From assembly GCA_015258065.1 (NCBI GenBank), contig JABZIZ010000027.1:1-22130 (forward strand): a DNA stretch of 22,130 bases, given 5' to 3'. Origin of the DNA: Lachnospiraceae bacterium (GTDB taxonomy: Bacteria; Bacillota; Clostridia; Lachnospirales; Lachnospiraceae). Both the position numbers and the translations under genes were made by a program. How positions within the stretch are numbered: the first letter of the stretch is position 1; every line of letters starts with the position of its first letter. The notes beneath the pieces are model-generated. The model was not told the DNA's origin and did no database searches. It saw only the letters and a list, made by a program, of their open reading frames with translations. Below, in pieces: positions 1 to 8,007 of this stretch.

Positions 1-1
1 G

Positions 2-862
2 AGGGCAGAGGATCTCTTACAGGCTTTTTCCGACGATTCGATAGATATGATTTTATGTGCCATAGGGGGAGAGGATACTTATCGCCTGCTTCCCTATCTT
101 TTTGAAGAGGGACAATTGGAAAAGGTCGTAAAGCAAAAGATTTTCCTTGGCTTTTCCGATACCACGATGAATCACTTGATGCTGCATAAATTGGGAATCA
201 AGAGCTTTTACGGGCAGGCTTTTCTATCGGATATTTGCGAATTGGAAGAGGAAATGTTGCCCTACAGCGAAAAATACTTTTTGGAACTGATTCAAAGCGG
301 AAGCATTCGTTCTATTGAACCGAGTCCGGTTTGGTATGAGGAGCGGAGAGATTTTGGACCAAAAGCAATAGGAACAAAGCGGATTAGCCATGACAATGAA
401 GGCTTTTTACTCTTACAGGGGAGTCCTGTTTTTCAAGGAGAAATCTTAGGGGGCTGTATAGATACCCTCTATGATATCTTCGACACAACGAGGCACGAGG
501 ACTCTGTCAGCGTATGCCAAAAGTATGCACTATTTCCGGATTTGGGAGACTGGAAAGGGAAGATTCTTTTGCTGGAAAGTAGCGAGAATCAGCCTAATCC
601 GGAGAAGTATCGTAAAATGCTTAAAGCTTTAAAGCAAAGCGGTATTTTCGGAGTTCTTAGCGGTGTGCTGGTGGGTAAGCCGATGGATGAGCGCTATGCC
701 AAGGAGTATCAGGAAATTCTTCCGGAAGTGATTGGAAATCCTTCTCTTCCCATTGTCTTTAATCTGAATGTGGGACATGCCACACCGAGAGCGATTGTTC
801 CCTTTGGCATTATGGCGAAGGTGGATGTTTCGGCACAAAGAATCAGCTTTTCGAGAGAGTAA
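2..862 (+). CDS. S66 family peptidase (LD-carboxypeptidase / MccF-like), 5' partial
   Basis: The reading frame is already open at base 2, so the true start lies outside the window; 286 residues of a protein usually about 330 long are visible. Family features are the IGGEDTYRLLPYLF segment (bases 62-103), the GFSDTT segment shortly after it, a Glu in LLLESSEN and a C-terminal NVGHATPRAIVPFG with the expected His. S66 enzymes cut the L,D bond of cytoplasmic muropeptides (LdcA) or detoxify peptide-nucleotides (MccF). In classical members the nucleophile is the Ser of GGYGS or GGYNS. Here the aligned residue is Thr (codon 77-79), as I recall for a clostridial subgroup, so classical LD-carboxypeptidase activity is uncertain while Glu and His are kept. 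The next gene starts 16 bases after the stop, which suggests an operon. The family call is secure; the substrate is not. Confidence 0.85.
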   Translation, partial: RAEDLLQAFSDDSIDMILCAIGGEDTYRLLPYLFEEGQLEKVVKQKIFLGFSDTTMNHLMLHKLGIKSFYGQAFLSDICELEEEMLPYSEKYFLELIQSGSIRSIEPSPVWYEERRDFGPKAIGTKRISHDNEGFLLLQGSPVFQGEILGGCIDTLYDIFDTTRHEDSVSVCQKYALFPDLGDWKGKILLLESSENQPNPEKYRKMLKALKQSGIFGVLSGVLVGKPMDERYAKEYQEILPEVIGNPSLPIVFNLNVGHATPRAIVPFGIMAKVDVSAQRISFSRE

Positions 863-878
863 GAGGAGAAAAACACCG

Positions 879-1778
879 TTGAAACAGAAAGGATTGCAGC
901 GAGAAATGCAGGGCGTGGAGGATACTCTCTATATTCCCCTTGCGGCGCGTATTTACGCCTCTGAACACTTTCCGAACTTCTTTTATGATGAGAAGGTAAT
1001 GGATCTGGCAAAGCGTATTGCTGTGGAGAAAATTATGAAAAACTCCATAGAGTATTTTCACATGGCCAGTGTTTGCAGGCAGAAAACCCTGGATGGGAAA
1101 ATAAAGGACTTTTTAAAGCGAAAACAAGTCGTAAATGGGAAAACGATGCAGTCCATTGGAAAGCATGCGGAGTCTTTGTCGGAGGGAGAGAATTCCGCTT
1201 CCAAAGCGCAATGCAATATTGTCTTTTTAGGAGCGGGTTTGGAGACGGCCTATGATCGAATCGGAAATAAGGAGGCACTGTTCTATCAGCTGGATTTACC
1301 GGATGTGATCAAAGTGAGAGAAGAGCTTCTGGGGAAGGGGGAAAACGAAGGGCTTCTGAGCGGAGACTTATTTGCTCTTGAGTGGCTGAAGGAGATAGAT
1401 TGCACTTTGCCGACCTTACTGGTAGTTGCCGGTGTTTTTCAATATTTTCATAAGGAGAAGATTCTGGAGTTTCTTCGGAAGCTGAAAACGTTGCTTTCCG
1501 ACTGGGAAATCGCTTTTGATGCGACGAATTCTACCGGCCTAAAATATGCCAACAAATATGTGAGAAAAACGGGAAACACGAAGGCAGAGATGTACTTCGG
1601 GCTGGATGATCCGGAGGCTTTTGCGAAGGAGGCAGGACTTAGGCTTCTTTCCGTGGACGGCTTCTATCAGGATGCGCTTGCGCATTGCAAGGGATTAAAG
1701 CTGAAAACCAGGCTGTTCATGTTCTTTTCGGATCAGTGGAGGAGAACGATGGTGGTGCACCTGGCCCGGGTTTCCTAA
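879..1778 (+). CDS. Class I SAM-dependent methyltransferase, leucine carboxyl methyltransferase (LCM/PPM) family
   Basis: The protein is about 299 residues. The AdoMet motif is FLGAGLETAYDRIG near residue 118, followed by YQLDLPDVIKVREELL, which is the LCM-family pattern of GAGLDTR and DLPEV. The N-terminal segment LAARIYASEHFPNFFYDEKVM is also typical of bacterial LCM-like O-methyltransferases. I chose the TTG at 879 because AGGAG at 864-868 sits about ten bases upstream; an ATG at 906 is the alternative and would lose nine residues without touching a motif. Upstream in-frame sequence overlaps the S66 gene and is not needed. It probably forms an operon with the S66 gene. In bacteria this family methylates carboxylates or hydroxyls of small molecules or polyketides. 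The substrate here is unknown, and an association with peptide or natural-product modification is only a guess. Confidence 0.8.
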   Translation: MKQKGLQREMQGVEDTLYIPLAARIYASEHFPNFFYDEKVMDLAKRIAVEKIMKNSIEYFHMASVCRQKTLDGKIKDFLKRKQVVNGKTMQSIGKHAESLSEGENSASKAQCNIVFLGAGLETAYDRIGNKEALFYQLDLPDVIKVREELLGKGENEGLLSGDLFALEWLKEIDCTLPTLLVVAGVFQYFHKEKILEFLRKLKTLLSDWEIAFDATNSTGLKYANKYVRKTGNTKAEMYFGLDDPEAFAKEAGLRLLSVDGFYQDALAHCKGLKLKTRLFMFFSDQWRRTMVVHLARVS

Positions 1779-1821
1779 GGAGAGAGCGGATGCCCTGAAG
1801 TGGCGCCCTTTTTGACCGTAG

Positions 1822-1851
1822 TTGCATGCTTTGGTACACGGGTGCTATAGT
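1822..1851 (+). promoter_or_regulatory. Candidate sigma-A promoter for typA
   Basis: TTGCAT (1822-1827), an 18-base spacer and TATAGT (1846-1851) preceded by TG make an extended -10 promoter. It lies about 100 bases before typA in a 175-base intergenic stretch that is otherwise empty apart from the SD. Confidence 0.55.
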
Positions 1852-1953
1852 AGTAAGGTTAAACACGGAAGTGGACAGGATAGACGTTACAAACAGGAGT
1901 CGGCCTGGGATTGGAGCCGGCGGAGAATGGTTACAAAGTAAAGAGGATGATTT

Positions 1954-3810
1954 ATGAAGCAAACAAGAAATGATGTCCGAAATGTTGCGATTATTGCCCA
2001 TGTCGATCATGGCAAAACGACGCTGGTGGATGGACTCCTGAAGCAGAGCGGGATTTTTCGTGAAAACCAGGAAGTACAAGAGCGCGTGATGGATTCCAAT
2101 GATATCGAGCGGGAACGCGGGATCACGATTTTATCCAAAAATACGGCAATCAATTATAAGGATGTGAAAATCAACATCATCGATACGCCCGGGCACGCCG
2201 ATTTTGGCGGTGAGGTGGAACGTGTACTCAAGATGGTTAATGGTGTCATTCTGGTCGTAGATGCCTTCGAGGGACCGATGCCGCAGACGAAGTTTGTGCT
2301 GCGGAAGGCAATGGAACTGCATCATCCGGTGATTGTTTGTATCAATAAGATTGACCGGCCGGAAGCCAGACCGCAGGAAGTGATTGATGAGGTGCTGGAG
2401 CTGTTGATGGATCTGGGCGCCAATGACAAGCAGCTCGACTGCCCCTTTGTTTTTGCCTCTGCCAGAGCGGGCATCTCGTCCATGGATCCGGATGAAAAGG
2501 GGAAGGATCTGAAACCGCTGTTGGACACGATCATCAATTACATTCCGGCGCCCGTCGGAGATCCGGATGCACCGGCGCAGATGCTGATCTCGACAATTGA
2601 TTATAATGAGTATGTCGGCAGGATCGGCGTCGGAAAGATCGATAACGGAACGCTTCGCGTGAATGATGAAGTGGTGATTGTCAATCATCATGAGCCGGAT
2701 CGCATGGTAAAGACCAAAATCAGCAAGCTTTATGAATTCGAGGGTCTGAATAAAGTGGAGGTCAAAGAAGCGGGAATCGGCTCGATTGTTGCGGTCTCCG
2801 GCATTTCGGATCTTAAGATCGGAGACACGCTCTGCTCTCCGGAAGCACCGAAGGCCATTAAGTTCCAAAAGATTTCCGAGCCGACGATCTCCATGAATTT
2901 CATTGTGAATGATTCTCCTCTTGCGGGGCAGGAAGGCAAGTTCGTCACGAGCCGTCACCTGCGGGATCGCCTCTATAGAGAGCTCAATACGGATGTCTCT
3001 CTCTGGGTGGAAGATACGGAGACAACGGAAACCTTTAAAGTTTCCGGCAGAGGAGAGCTCCATCTGTCCGTCCTCATCGAAAACATGAGGAGAGAAGGTT
3101 ATGAATTTGCGGTCAGCAAGGCGGAAGTCATCTTTAAGGAAGACGAGAAGGGTAAGAAGTTAGAGCCGATGGAGCGTTGCTATATTGATGTGCCGGAAGA
3201 ATTTTCCGGAAATGTCATTCAGAAGCTGGGGCAGCGTAAGGGCGAACTGGTTTCGATGGGAGAGGCAAGCGGCGGATACTCCAGACTTGAATTCCGGATT
3301 CCCGCCAGAGGTCTGATCGGTTATCGTTCGGAATTCATGACGGATACCAAGGGAAATGGGATCATTAACACGATTTTCGATGGATATGAATCCTACAAGG
3401 GAGACATTGCTTACCGCAAACAGGGGTCTTTGATTGCCTTCGAAACGGGGGAGGCAGTGACCTATGGTCTGTATAATGCGCAGGAGCGCGGCATTCTTTT
3501 TGTAGGACCGGGAACCAAGGTCTACTCCGGTATGATTGTGGGAGCTTCCGGAAAAAGCGAAGACATTGAGGTCAATGTTTGCAAGACCAAGCACCTGACC
3601 AATACCAGAACCTCCTCTTCCGATGATGCGCTTCGTTTAACGCCACCGAAGGTGATGTCGCTGGAACAGTGTATCGAATTTCTGGAGACCGACGAATTGT
3701 TGGAAGTCACGCCGCAGTCCCTCCGTCTGCGGAAGCGCATCTTAGATCCGACGCTAAGAAAACGTGCAGGATATGCCGCAAAGATGCGGGCGGAAGCGCA
3801 GAAGAAGTAA
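1954..3810 (+). CDS. typA: Ribosome-associated translational GTPase TypA/BipA
   Basis: This is a full-length 618-residue BipA/TypA GTPase. G1 is AHVDHGKTT (residues 15-23), the switch-I region contains ERERGITI, G3 is DTPGHADFGGEVERV, and G4 is NKIDRPEARP. After the GTPase domain come the EF-G-like beta-barrel (YNEYVGRIGVGKI), an EF-G III/V-like region (GRGELHLSVLIENMRREG) and the BipA-specific C-terminal domain (ARGLIGYRSEFMTDTKG and RKRILDPTLRKRA). BipA binds the 70S ribosome and supports 50S assembly and stress or cold adaptation. The start is the ATG at 1954, with AGAGGATG just upstream. The DUF3048 gene begins 31 bases after the stop and may be read from the same promoter. Nothing in it is unusual. 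Confidence 0.98.
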   Translation: MKQTRNDVRNVAIIAHVDHGKTTLVDGLLKQSGIFRENQEVQERVMDSNDIERERGITILSKNTAINYKDVKINIIDTPGHADFGGEVERVLKMVNGVILVVDAFEGPMPQTKFVLRKAMELHHPVIVCINKIDRPEARPQEVIDEVLELLMDLGANDKQLDCPFVFASARAGISSMDPDEKGKDLKPLLDTIINYIPAPVGDPDAPAQMLISTIDYNEYVGRIGVGKIDNGTLRVNDEVVIVNHHEPDRMVKTKISKLYEFEGLNKVEVKEAGIGSIVAVSGISDLKIGDTLCSPEAPKAIKFQKISEPTISMNFIVNDSPLAGQEGKFVTSRHLRDRLYRELNTDVSLWVEDTETTETFKVSGRGELHLSVLIENMRREGYEFAVSKAEVIFKEDEKGKKLEPMERCYIDVPEEFSGNVIQKLGQRKGELVSMGEASGGYSRLEFRIPARGLIGYRSEFMTDTKGNGIINTIFDGYESYKGDIAYRKQGSLIAFETGEAVTYGLYNAQERGILFVGPGTKVYSGMIVGASGKSEDIEVNVCKTKHLTNTRTSSSDDALRLTPPKVMSLEQCIEFLETDELLEVTPQSLRLRKRILDPTLRKRAGYAAKMRAEAQKK

Positions 3811-3841
3811 GGATAGACGAGTGAGTGGGGAGAATGGATTG

Positions 3842-5704
3842 ATGAAAAAACATAAATTGATAGACGAAATTTCGTCTTTTGCAGCAAGAATGACGGCTCT
3901 TTTGATCGGTGCGACGACGCTGTTTACACTGCCTGCATACGCAGCAGAACAGACGGTGAACACTGCGCAGGAAGCAGCGGCAAGTGCGGTAGGCGTTTTG
4001 CGAAATACCGCATTCACAACGAGTGCCGATATGCAGAAGAAGATGGGGAGCAGCGATCTTGCAGACTGGTCGCCGGTGTATCTGACCAGTGTCGAAAATA
4101 TTTTCTGGACCTATTCGGATCAGGATGCACCGGGCGGTACGCAGCTGACGCTGAATATTGCAAAAAATGCGTACCGAAACCTCAACATGCTCTTAGATAA
4201 CGGCTACACCATGGATTACAATGAACTGGCTGCCTATGCACAGGAGTATCTGGGGAAAAAGAATGGGGTGAAAGACGCCTTTTACAATACGCTGGCCTCC
4301 TGTCTGAACAATCCCTACCTGCTAAACCGTCCGGCAGCCAAGGTGACAGCAACGACTTATAATGGCAGAGATTACAGCAAGGTTTTTGATGCGGCTTATT
4401 ATTATAAGCAGAATCCGGATCTGCAGGCCACGATTGGCAACCATCCGGCGGCGCTGCTCAAGCAGTTTGTAGAAGAGGGCATCAATCAGGGAAGACAGGG
4501 GAATGCCTCTTTTCAGATTGGCGCTTATAAGGCGCAGTTGGATGCGCAGGTTTTGGCATCAGAGGTCAGTTCCCCCGCTTATCTGGCGCTGCAAAACGGA
4601 GCAAAGGGGGTGGCGCACCCGCAGCCGCTTGGCATCTATAGTTATTCTCTTGCCAATTATTACGGACACTACCTCGGCTGGTACGGTTCCACAGACGTGA
4701 TGATTACACAGAATACGGCAGGGGCGGCGCTTCCTTATCAGAACACCTCGAATATCAGTGTTTATACGGGGCTTCCGGTCACTACCGCGCAGGCGAATCA
4801 GAGACCTTTGGCGGTGATGATGCCGACTGACCGCGCGGCACAGCCTTCCTATGGCATCAGCAGGGCGGATATCCTGTATGAAGTAATGGAAGAGGGCGAG
4901 ATTTCCAGACAGATGGCGATTATTCCGCAGTGGGAGGACTTATCCCGGATCGGCAATCTCCGCAGCTGCCGTCTCTATTATATTTATGCGGCAAAAGAGT
5001 GGGATCCCATTCTGATTCATTTCGGCGGGGTTGGTTATATGAAGGGGACGATTGACGGCCCGGATATGAACAATCTGTCGGGTACCTATGAATATGGGAT
5101 CGGCGGAGCGGCACCGGGGGCAGGCTTCTTTTTCCGGAGCGCTGACAGAAGTGCGCCCCATAACGCCTATATTTCGGCAGCAGGCATTATCAAAGCGGCA
5201 AAGCGTCTGGGTTATTCTCTGTCTCTTCGGAGCGGTTATTACAACCCGAAGCATTTTAACTTTGGAAGTCCGGACAACACACTGGATGCTTACGGCGCTT
5301 CTGCCAGAACAGCGAACATCGTAGATCTTCGCAAGATTTTCCCTTATTCGAAGTCGAAATTCCTTTATGATCCGGCAAGCGGCGTGTATCTGAAACAGAT
5401 TCATGGCAGAGCACAGACAGATGCCATCAACGGAAAGCAGATTTCTTTTGCCAATGTGATCATCCAGAACACCAAGTGGAGAAAGATGGATAAGAAGGGC
5501 TACCTCGGCTTTGATATGCTGGGAACCACGCAGGACGGCTGGTATTGCACGAAGGGAAAGGCGATACACATCACCTGGAAAAAGACTTCCGACTACGAGC
5601 CGACCAGGTACTATGACGACAATGGCAATGAAATCACGATGACACCCGGAAAAACCTATATCGGCATCGCACAGCAGGGCAGACAGCCGATTTTCACGCC
5701 TTAA
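3842..5704 (+). CDS. Secreted DUF3048 (YerB-like) protein with an N-terminal FDAxYY repeat module
   Basis: The protein has 620 residues. The ATG at 3842 is chosen because GGGGAG (3827-3832) lies nine bases upstream and because it begins a clean signal peptide: MKKHK, a hydrophobic stretch of about 20 residues and an AYA-AEQ cleavage site near residue 34. The longer open frame overlaps typA and is not needed. Residues about 178-235 hold a unit (VFDAAYYYKQNPDL, then FVEEGINQGRQG) like the 40-residue repeats found in clostridial surface proteins. From about residue 318 the DUF3048/YerB region begins: RPLAVMM, then ISRADILYEVMEEGEISRQM, RIGNLRSCRLYYI, a FGGVGYM segment and a C-terminal beta-rich part. 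YerB proteins are extracytoplasmic with unclear function. It probably shares the typA transcript and ends at the terminator at 5809-5845. Confidence 0.88.
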   Translation: MKKHKLIDEISSFAARMTALLIGATTLFTLPAYAAEQTVNTAQEAAASAVGVLRNTAFTTSADMQKKMGSSDLADWSPVYLTSVENIFWTYSDQDAPGGTQLTLNIAKNAYRNLNMLLDNGYTMDYNELAAYAQEYLGKKNGVKDAFYNTLASCLNNPYLLNRPAAKVTATTYNGRDYSKVFDAAYYYKQNPDLQATIGNHPAALLKQFVEEGINQGRQGNASFQIGAYKAQLDAQVLASEVSSPAYLALQNGAKGVAHPQPLGIYSYSLANYYGHYLGWYGSTDVMITQNTAGAALPYQNTSNISVYTGLPVTTAQANQRPLAVMMPTDRAAQPSYGISRADILYEVMEEGEISRQMAIIPQWEDLSRIGNLRSCRLYYIYAAKEWDPILIHFGGVGYMKGTIDGPDMNNLSGTYEYGIGGAAPGAGFFFRSADRSAPHNAYISAAGIIKAAKRLGYSLSLRSGYYNPKHFNFGSPDNTLDAYGASARTANIVDLRKIFPYSKSKFLYDPASGVYLKQIHGRAQTDAINGKQISFANVIIQNTKWRKMDKKGYLGFDMLGTTQDGWYCTKGKAIHITWKKTSDYEPTRYYDDNGNEITMTPGKTYIGIAQQGRQPIFTP

Positions 5705-5808
5705 GAAGTGCGCACAATTGGAATACCTGCACCCGCAGCAAAGAGGGCGTTTGACAGACAAAAAGACCAGCTAGAAGGCGGTATAACTTGGGGATTTGTA
5801 ATCCCGGG

Positions 5809-5845
5809 AAACGGCATAGTCGTGAAATGCGGCTATGCCGTTTTT
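5809..5845 (+). terminator. Rho-independent terminator after the DUF3048 gene
   Basis: Arms ACGGCATAG (5811-5819) and CTATGCCGT (5833-5841) form a 9-bp stem with a 13-base loop, followed by a T run (5841-5845). A smaller GGGATT/AATCCC hairpin lies just upstream. The position about 105 bases after the DUF3048 stop fits the end of the typA transcript. Confidence 0.8.
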
Positions 5846-5846
5846 A

Positions 5847-5854
5847 AAAAGAAG
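5847..5854 (+). repeat. Left copy of the 8-bp direct repeat AAAAGAAG
   Basis: It is identical to 8070-8077. The flanking bases differ on both sides of each copy, so the repeat is exactly 8 bp. It is a candidate crossover core of the island. Eight A-rich bases could repeat by chance; the support comes from the restored reading frame. Confidence 0.35.
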
Positions 5855-6057
5855 CCCGAAATAACGCCTATCGCAAGGTGAACGAGGAACTGATCCTGAT
5901 ATTTGGAGCATTAGCTTCTTTTGTTCAAGGAGAAATCGGAATAGATATATCTGGATTGGTTATAGGCTTCCTGTTTAGCCCTTATGGGCTTCCTATGATA
6001 GGAGCAACTGCGATAGCATTTATTGAATTGATAAATGAGAAGATTAAAGCGATATAG
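5848..6057 (+). pseudogene. C-terminal part of a small membrane protein resembling CD1845-type ICE proteins
   Basis: An open frame runs from just after a stop at 5845 to a TAG at 6055, with no convincing start (only a GTG at 5878 without a good SD). It encodes KEARNNAYRKVNEEL, a hydrophobic segment, then GLVIGFLFSPYGLPM and a second hydrophobic segment ending in ELINEKIKAI. From memory, the FLFSPYGLPM pattern followed by a short amphipathic tail is like the C-terminus of small membrane proteins (CD1845 type) of clostridial conjugative elements. It is in the same coding phase as the short N-terminal frame at 8008-8094 if the two are joined at AAAAGAAG. The family name is tentative. Confidence 0.4.
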
Positions 6058-6080
6058 TTAAGTTGGGTGATTGGAGAAAA

Positions 6081-6449
6081 ATGGATATAAAGGCATTTTG
6101 GAATGACGTAATAACTCAGAATAGGTTCACCTTACCATCATATTTTTGTGAAGATGCAGTAATATGTTGGAATTGTACAAATGAAAAGTTTACAGTTGAT
6201 GAATATATTAGAGCGAATTGTGATTATCCGGGGAAATGGCATGGTGAAGTTGAAAGGATAGAACAATTTGATTCAAAAATAATTATTGTAGGTAAAGTAC
6301 AGTCTTTTGATAATACTATCTCATGTCATGTAACAACCTTTATCAAGCTTCTCGATGATAAGATTTGCGAAATGGATGAATACTGGGCTGATGATGGAGA
6401 GATACCGTCTTGGCGAAAAAAGTTAGGTATTGGGACAACAATTAACTAA
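6081..6449 (+). CDS. NTF2-like / SnoaL-like family protein
   Basis: The protein is 122 residues. The ATG at 6081 is chosen because TTGGAG lies about six bases upstream; a longer frame from 6063 adds only MGDWRK. The sequence starts MDIKAFWNDVITQNRF and contains YFCEDAVICWNCTNEKFTV, then alternating beta strands (IIIVGKVQSFD, HVTTFIKLLDDKICEMDEYW). This is the layout of a cone-shaped NTF2/SnoaL fold. Such proteins bind or isomerise small ligands, and many in Firmicutes stand next to AraC regulators, as here. The gene is AT-rich compared with the flanking chromosome. Function is unknown beyond the fold. Confidence 0.65.
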   Translation: MDIKAFWNDVITQNRFTLPSYFCEDAVICWNCTNEKFTVDEYIRANCDYPGKWHGEVERIEQFDSKIIIVGKVQSFDNTISCHVTTFIKLLDDKICEMDEYWADDGEIPSWRKKLGIGTTIN

Positions 6450-6519
6450 TTGCCGAGATTAGCAAGTTATATGTTTCTATGAGATGAAACCTATAAAACT
6501 TGTACGGATATTGTAGGGT

Positions 6520-6544
6520 AGGAAAAGAAATTTTCCTCTATACT
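6520..6544 (+). promoter_or_regulatory. Dyad next to a -10-like box upstream of the AraC-family gene
   Basis: AGGAAAA (6520-6526) and TTTTCCT (6531-6537) form a perfect 7-bp inverted repeat around GAAA, immediately followed by TATACT (6539-6544). This looks like an operator beside a -10 box, but no -35 at proper spacing is clear. It lies 31 bases before the AraC start. Confidence 0.35.
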
Positions 6545-6574
6545 AAAATAAACCGAAAGAAAGGGGGATTTGAA

Positions 6575-7048
6575 ATGAATATTATCAAGTCGTTTAACAA
6601 TACGATTGATTATCTTGAAACAGTTCTTGATGATGAAATTGACGAAAAGAAAGTAACTCAGTTATCCGGATACTCTTATTCAATGTCCAGCCGCTTGTTT
6701 TCTATTCTGACCGAAACAACGCTCTCAGAATATTTAAGAAGCAGAAGATTGACGGAAGCAGCCGTTATATTAAGAGATACGGATGAAAAGATTATTGATC
6801 TTGCCTTCAAATTTGGATATGAGTCATCGGTTTCATTTGGAACAGCTTTTAGGAATTTTCATGGATTTACTCCCTCTGAGGTAAGAAATGGGAAACCATT
6901 CAAATTAGTTTCACGAGTGCAATTAGCACTCAGTGTAAGCGGAGGAAGAAGTATGAATATTACAATTCAAAAGAAACAAGTCTTTTCGGTTGCAGGGGTA
7001 AATGAACAAAACATCAATTCATCATTATGTCCAAGTGTCTGGGGGTAA
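6575..7048 (+). pseudogene. AraC-family transcriptional regulator, frameshifted and truncated
   Basis: The ATG at 6575 follows AAGGGGGATT. The N-terminal ~100 residues form an intact two-helix-turn-helix AraC domain: LSGYSYSMSSRLF, LSEYLRSRRLTEAAVIL, IIDLAFKFGYESSVSFGTAFRNFHGFTPSEV. A linker and the start of a GyrI-like effector-binding domain follow (MNITIQKKQVFSVAGV, then SSLCPSVWG). Family members are about 280-300 residues; this one stops at 158. The stop TAA (7046-7048) comes right after a G5 run (7041-7045). Removing one G continues the frame as GKLYEK, the expected next residues (the family usually has W followed by a short helix here), so a one-base slip is likely. The rest of the effector domain is absent, so the gene is also 3'-deleted. 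A DNA-binding fragment could still be made. Confidence 0.75.
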
Positions 7049-7147
7049 GCTGTATGAAAAAAAAAGAATCGTTGATGTGCTGTTTAGAGCAGTTATTACG
7101 ACAATGAATGTTGTAAACAGTACACCAACATTAAAGGAGGAACTCGC

Positions 7148-7996
7148 ATGTCTAAGGCGAAAAAAGAGACGATTGAAGCAAAAGGCTTTGCTATTCAAAT
7201 TTATACTGAAGACTTTAAAAACGACTATATAAGTCTAACGGATATTGCAAGATATAAAAGCGATGAGCCAAGTGATGTAATCAAAAATTGGATGAGAAGA
7301 AAAGATACTATTGAATTTCTTGGTTTATGGGAAAGCTTAAACAACATGAATTTTAATTCGGTCGAATTCGACCGAATTAAATCGGAAGCTGGATATAATT
7401 CCTTTACATTGTCTCCTAAGAAATGGGTGGAGAAAACTGGAGCAATCGGAATTATCTCAAAAGGCGGAAGATATGGTGGAGCATTTGCACATACAGATAT
7501 TGCCTTTGAATTTGCTTCATGGATTTCTGCTGAATTTAAGATGTATGTAATTCAGGATTACAAAAGACTTAAGTCAGATGAAAACTCTAAGCTATCATTA
7601 AGCTGGAATCTTAATCGAGAAATCTCCAAGATCAATTACAAAATTCATACAGATGCAATCAAAGAATATCTCTTAAAGGATCTTACCAACGAACAGTTGT
7701 CCTACAAGTATGCAAGTGAAGCAGATATGCTCAATGTTGCCTTATTTAACAAGAGAGCTAAACAGTGGCGTGAAGAAAATCCTAACTTAAAGGGTAATAT
7801 GAGAGATTATGCAAGTTTGAATGAGTTACTTGTACTTGCAAACATGGAAAGCTATAATGCGGTTCTTATCGGTAAAGGTGTGGAACAAAAAGAAAGAATG
7901 ATAGAACTTAGAAAGCTTGCCAGAACTCAGCTGATGTCAATTGAGAAGTTGAAAAATACAGGAATTAAGAGTTTAGAGGATAGGTCAAAGAAGTAG
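7148..7996 (+). CDS. KilA-N domain protein
   Basis: The protein is 282 residues. The ATG at 7148 has one of the best SD sequences in the window, AAAGGAGG at 7133-7140. The N-terminal half matches the KilA-N domain: FKNDYISLTDIARYK, IKNWMRRKDTIEFLGLWE, SFTLSPKKWVEKTGAIGI, then GGRYGGAFAHTDIAFEFASWI. The C-terminal half is a helical region (YKYASEADMLNVALFNKRAKQW) seen in stand-alone bacterial KilA-N proteins. The domain binds DNA and is common in phages, large DNA viruses and mobile elements. The gene sits downstream of the broken AraC gene and within the AT-rich island. A 30-bp perfect palindrome lies inside it (7352-7381). The role is unknown; regulation of, or defence around, a mobile element is a guess. 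Confidence 0.85.
   Translation: MSKAKKETIEAKGFAIQIYTEDFKNDYISLTDIARYKSDEPSDVIKNWMRRKDTIEFLGLWESLNNMNFNSVEFDRIKSEAGYNSFTLSPKKWVEKTGAIGIISKGGRYGGAFAHTDIAFEFASWISAEFKMYVIQDYKRLKSDENSKLSLSWNLNREISKINYKIHTDAIKEYLLKDLTNEQLSYKYASEADMLNVALFNKRAKQWREENPNLKGNMRDYASLNELLVLANMESYNAVLIGKGVEQKERMIELRKLARTQLMSIEKLKNTGIKSLEDRSKK
7352..7381. repeat. 30-bp perfect palindrome inside the KilA-N gene
   Basis: Every base from 7352 to 7381 pairs with its mirror position; the centre is GAATTC (7364-7369) and the first mismatch is 7351/7382. It encodes part of NFNSVEFDRIKSE, a conserved stretch of the domain. It can extrude as a cruciform or serve as a symmetric protein-binding site. Confidence 0.9.
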
Positions 7997-8007
7997 AGAG
8001 GTATGTT

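Noticed and set aside
1779..1815. Terminator-like GGCGCCC followed by T5 after the methyltransferase gene
   Set aside because: No complementary left arm is present for GGCGCCC, so no stable stem can be drawn.
2131..3063. Long minus-strand open frame inside typA
   Set aside because: It is the shadow of a highly conserved gene, with no SD and no recognisable protein features.
4940..5761. Long minus-strand open frame inside the DUF3048 gene
   Set aside because: It mirrors the codon pattern of the real gene, has low-complexity text and no start signal.
5751..5787. TTGACA followed by TATAAC, looking like a strong promoter before the island
   Set aside because: The spacer is 25 bases, far from the 16-18 needed, and the site lies just before a terminator.
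7002..7232. 76-codon frame across the AraC/KilA-N junction
   Set aside because: Its first part is the out-of-phase continuation of the AraC gene and its end overlaps the KilA-N start; it has no SD and no coherent protein.
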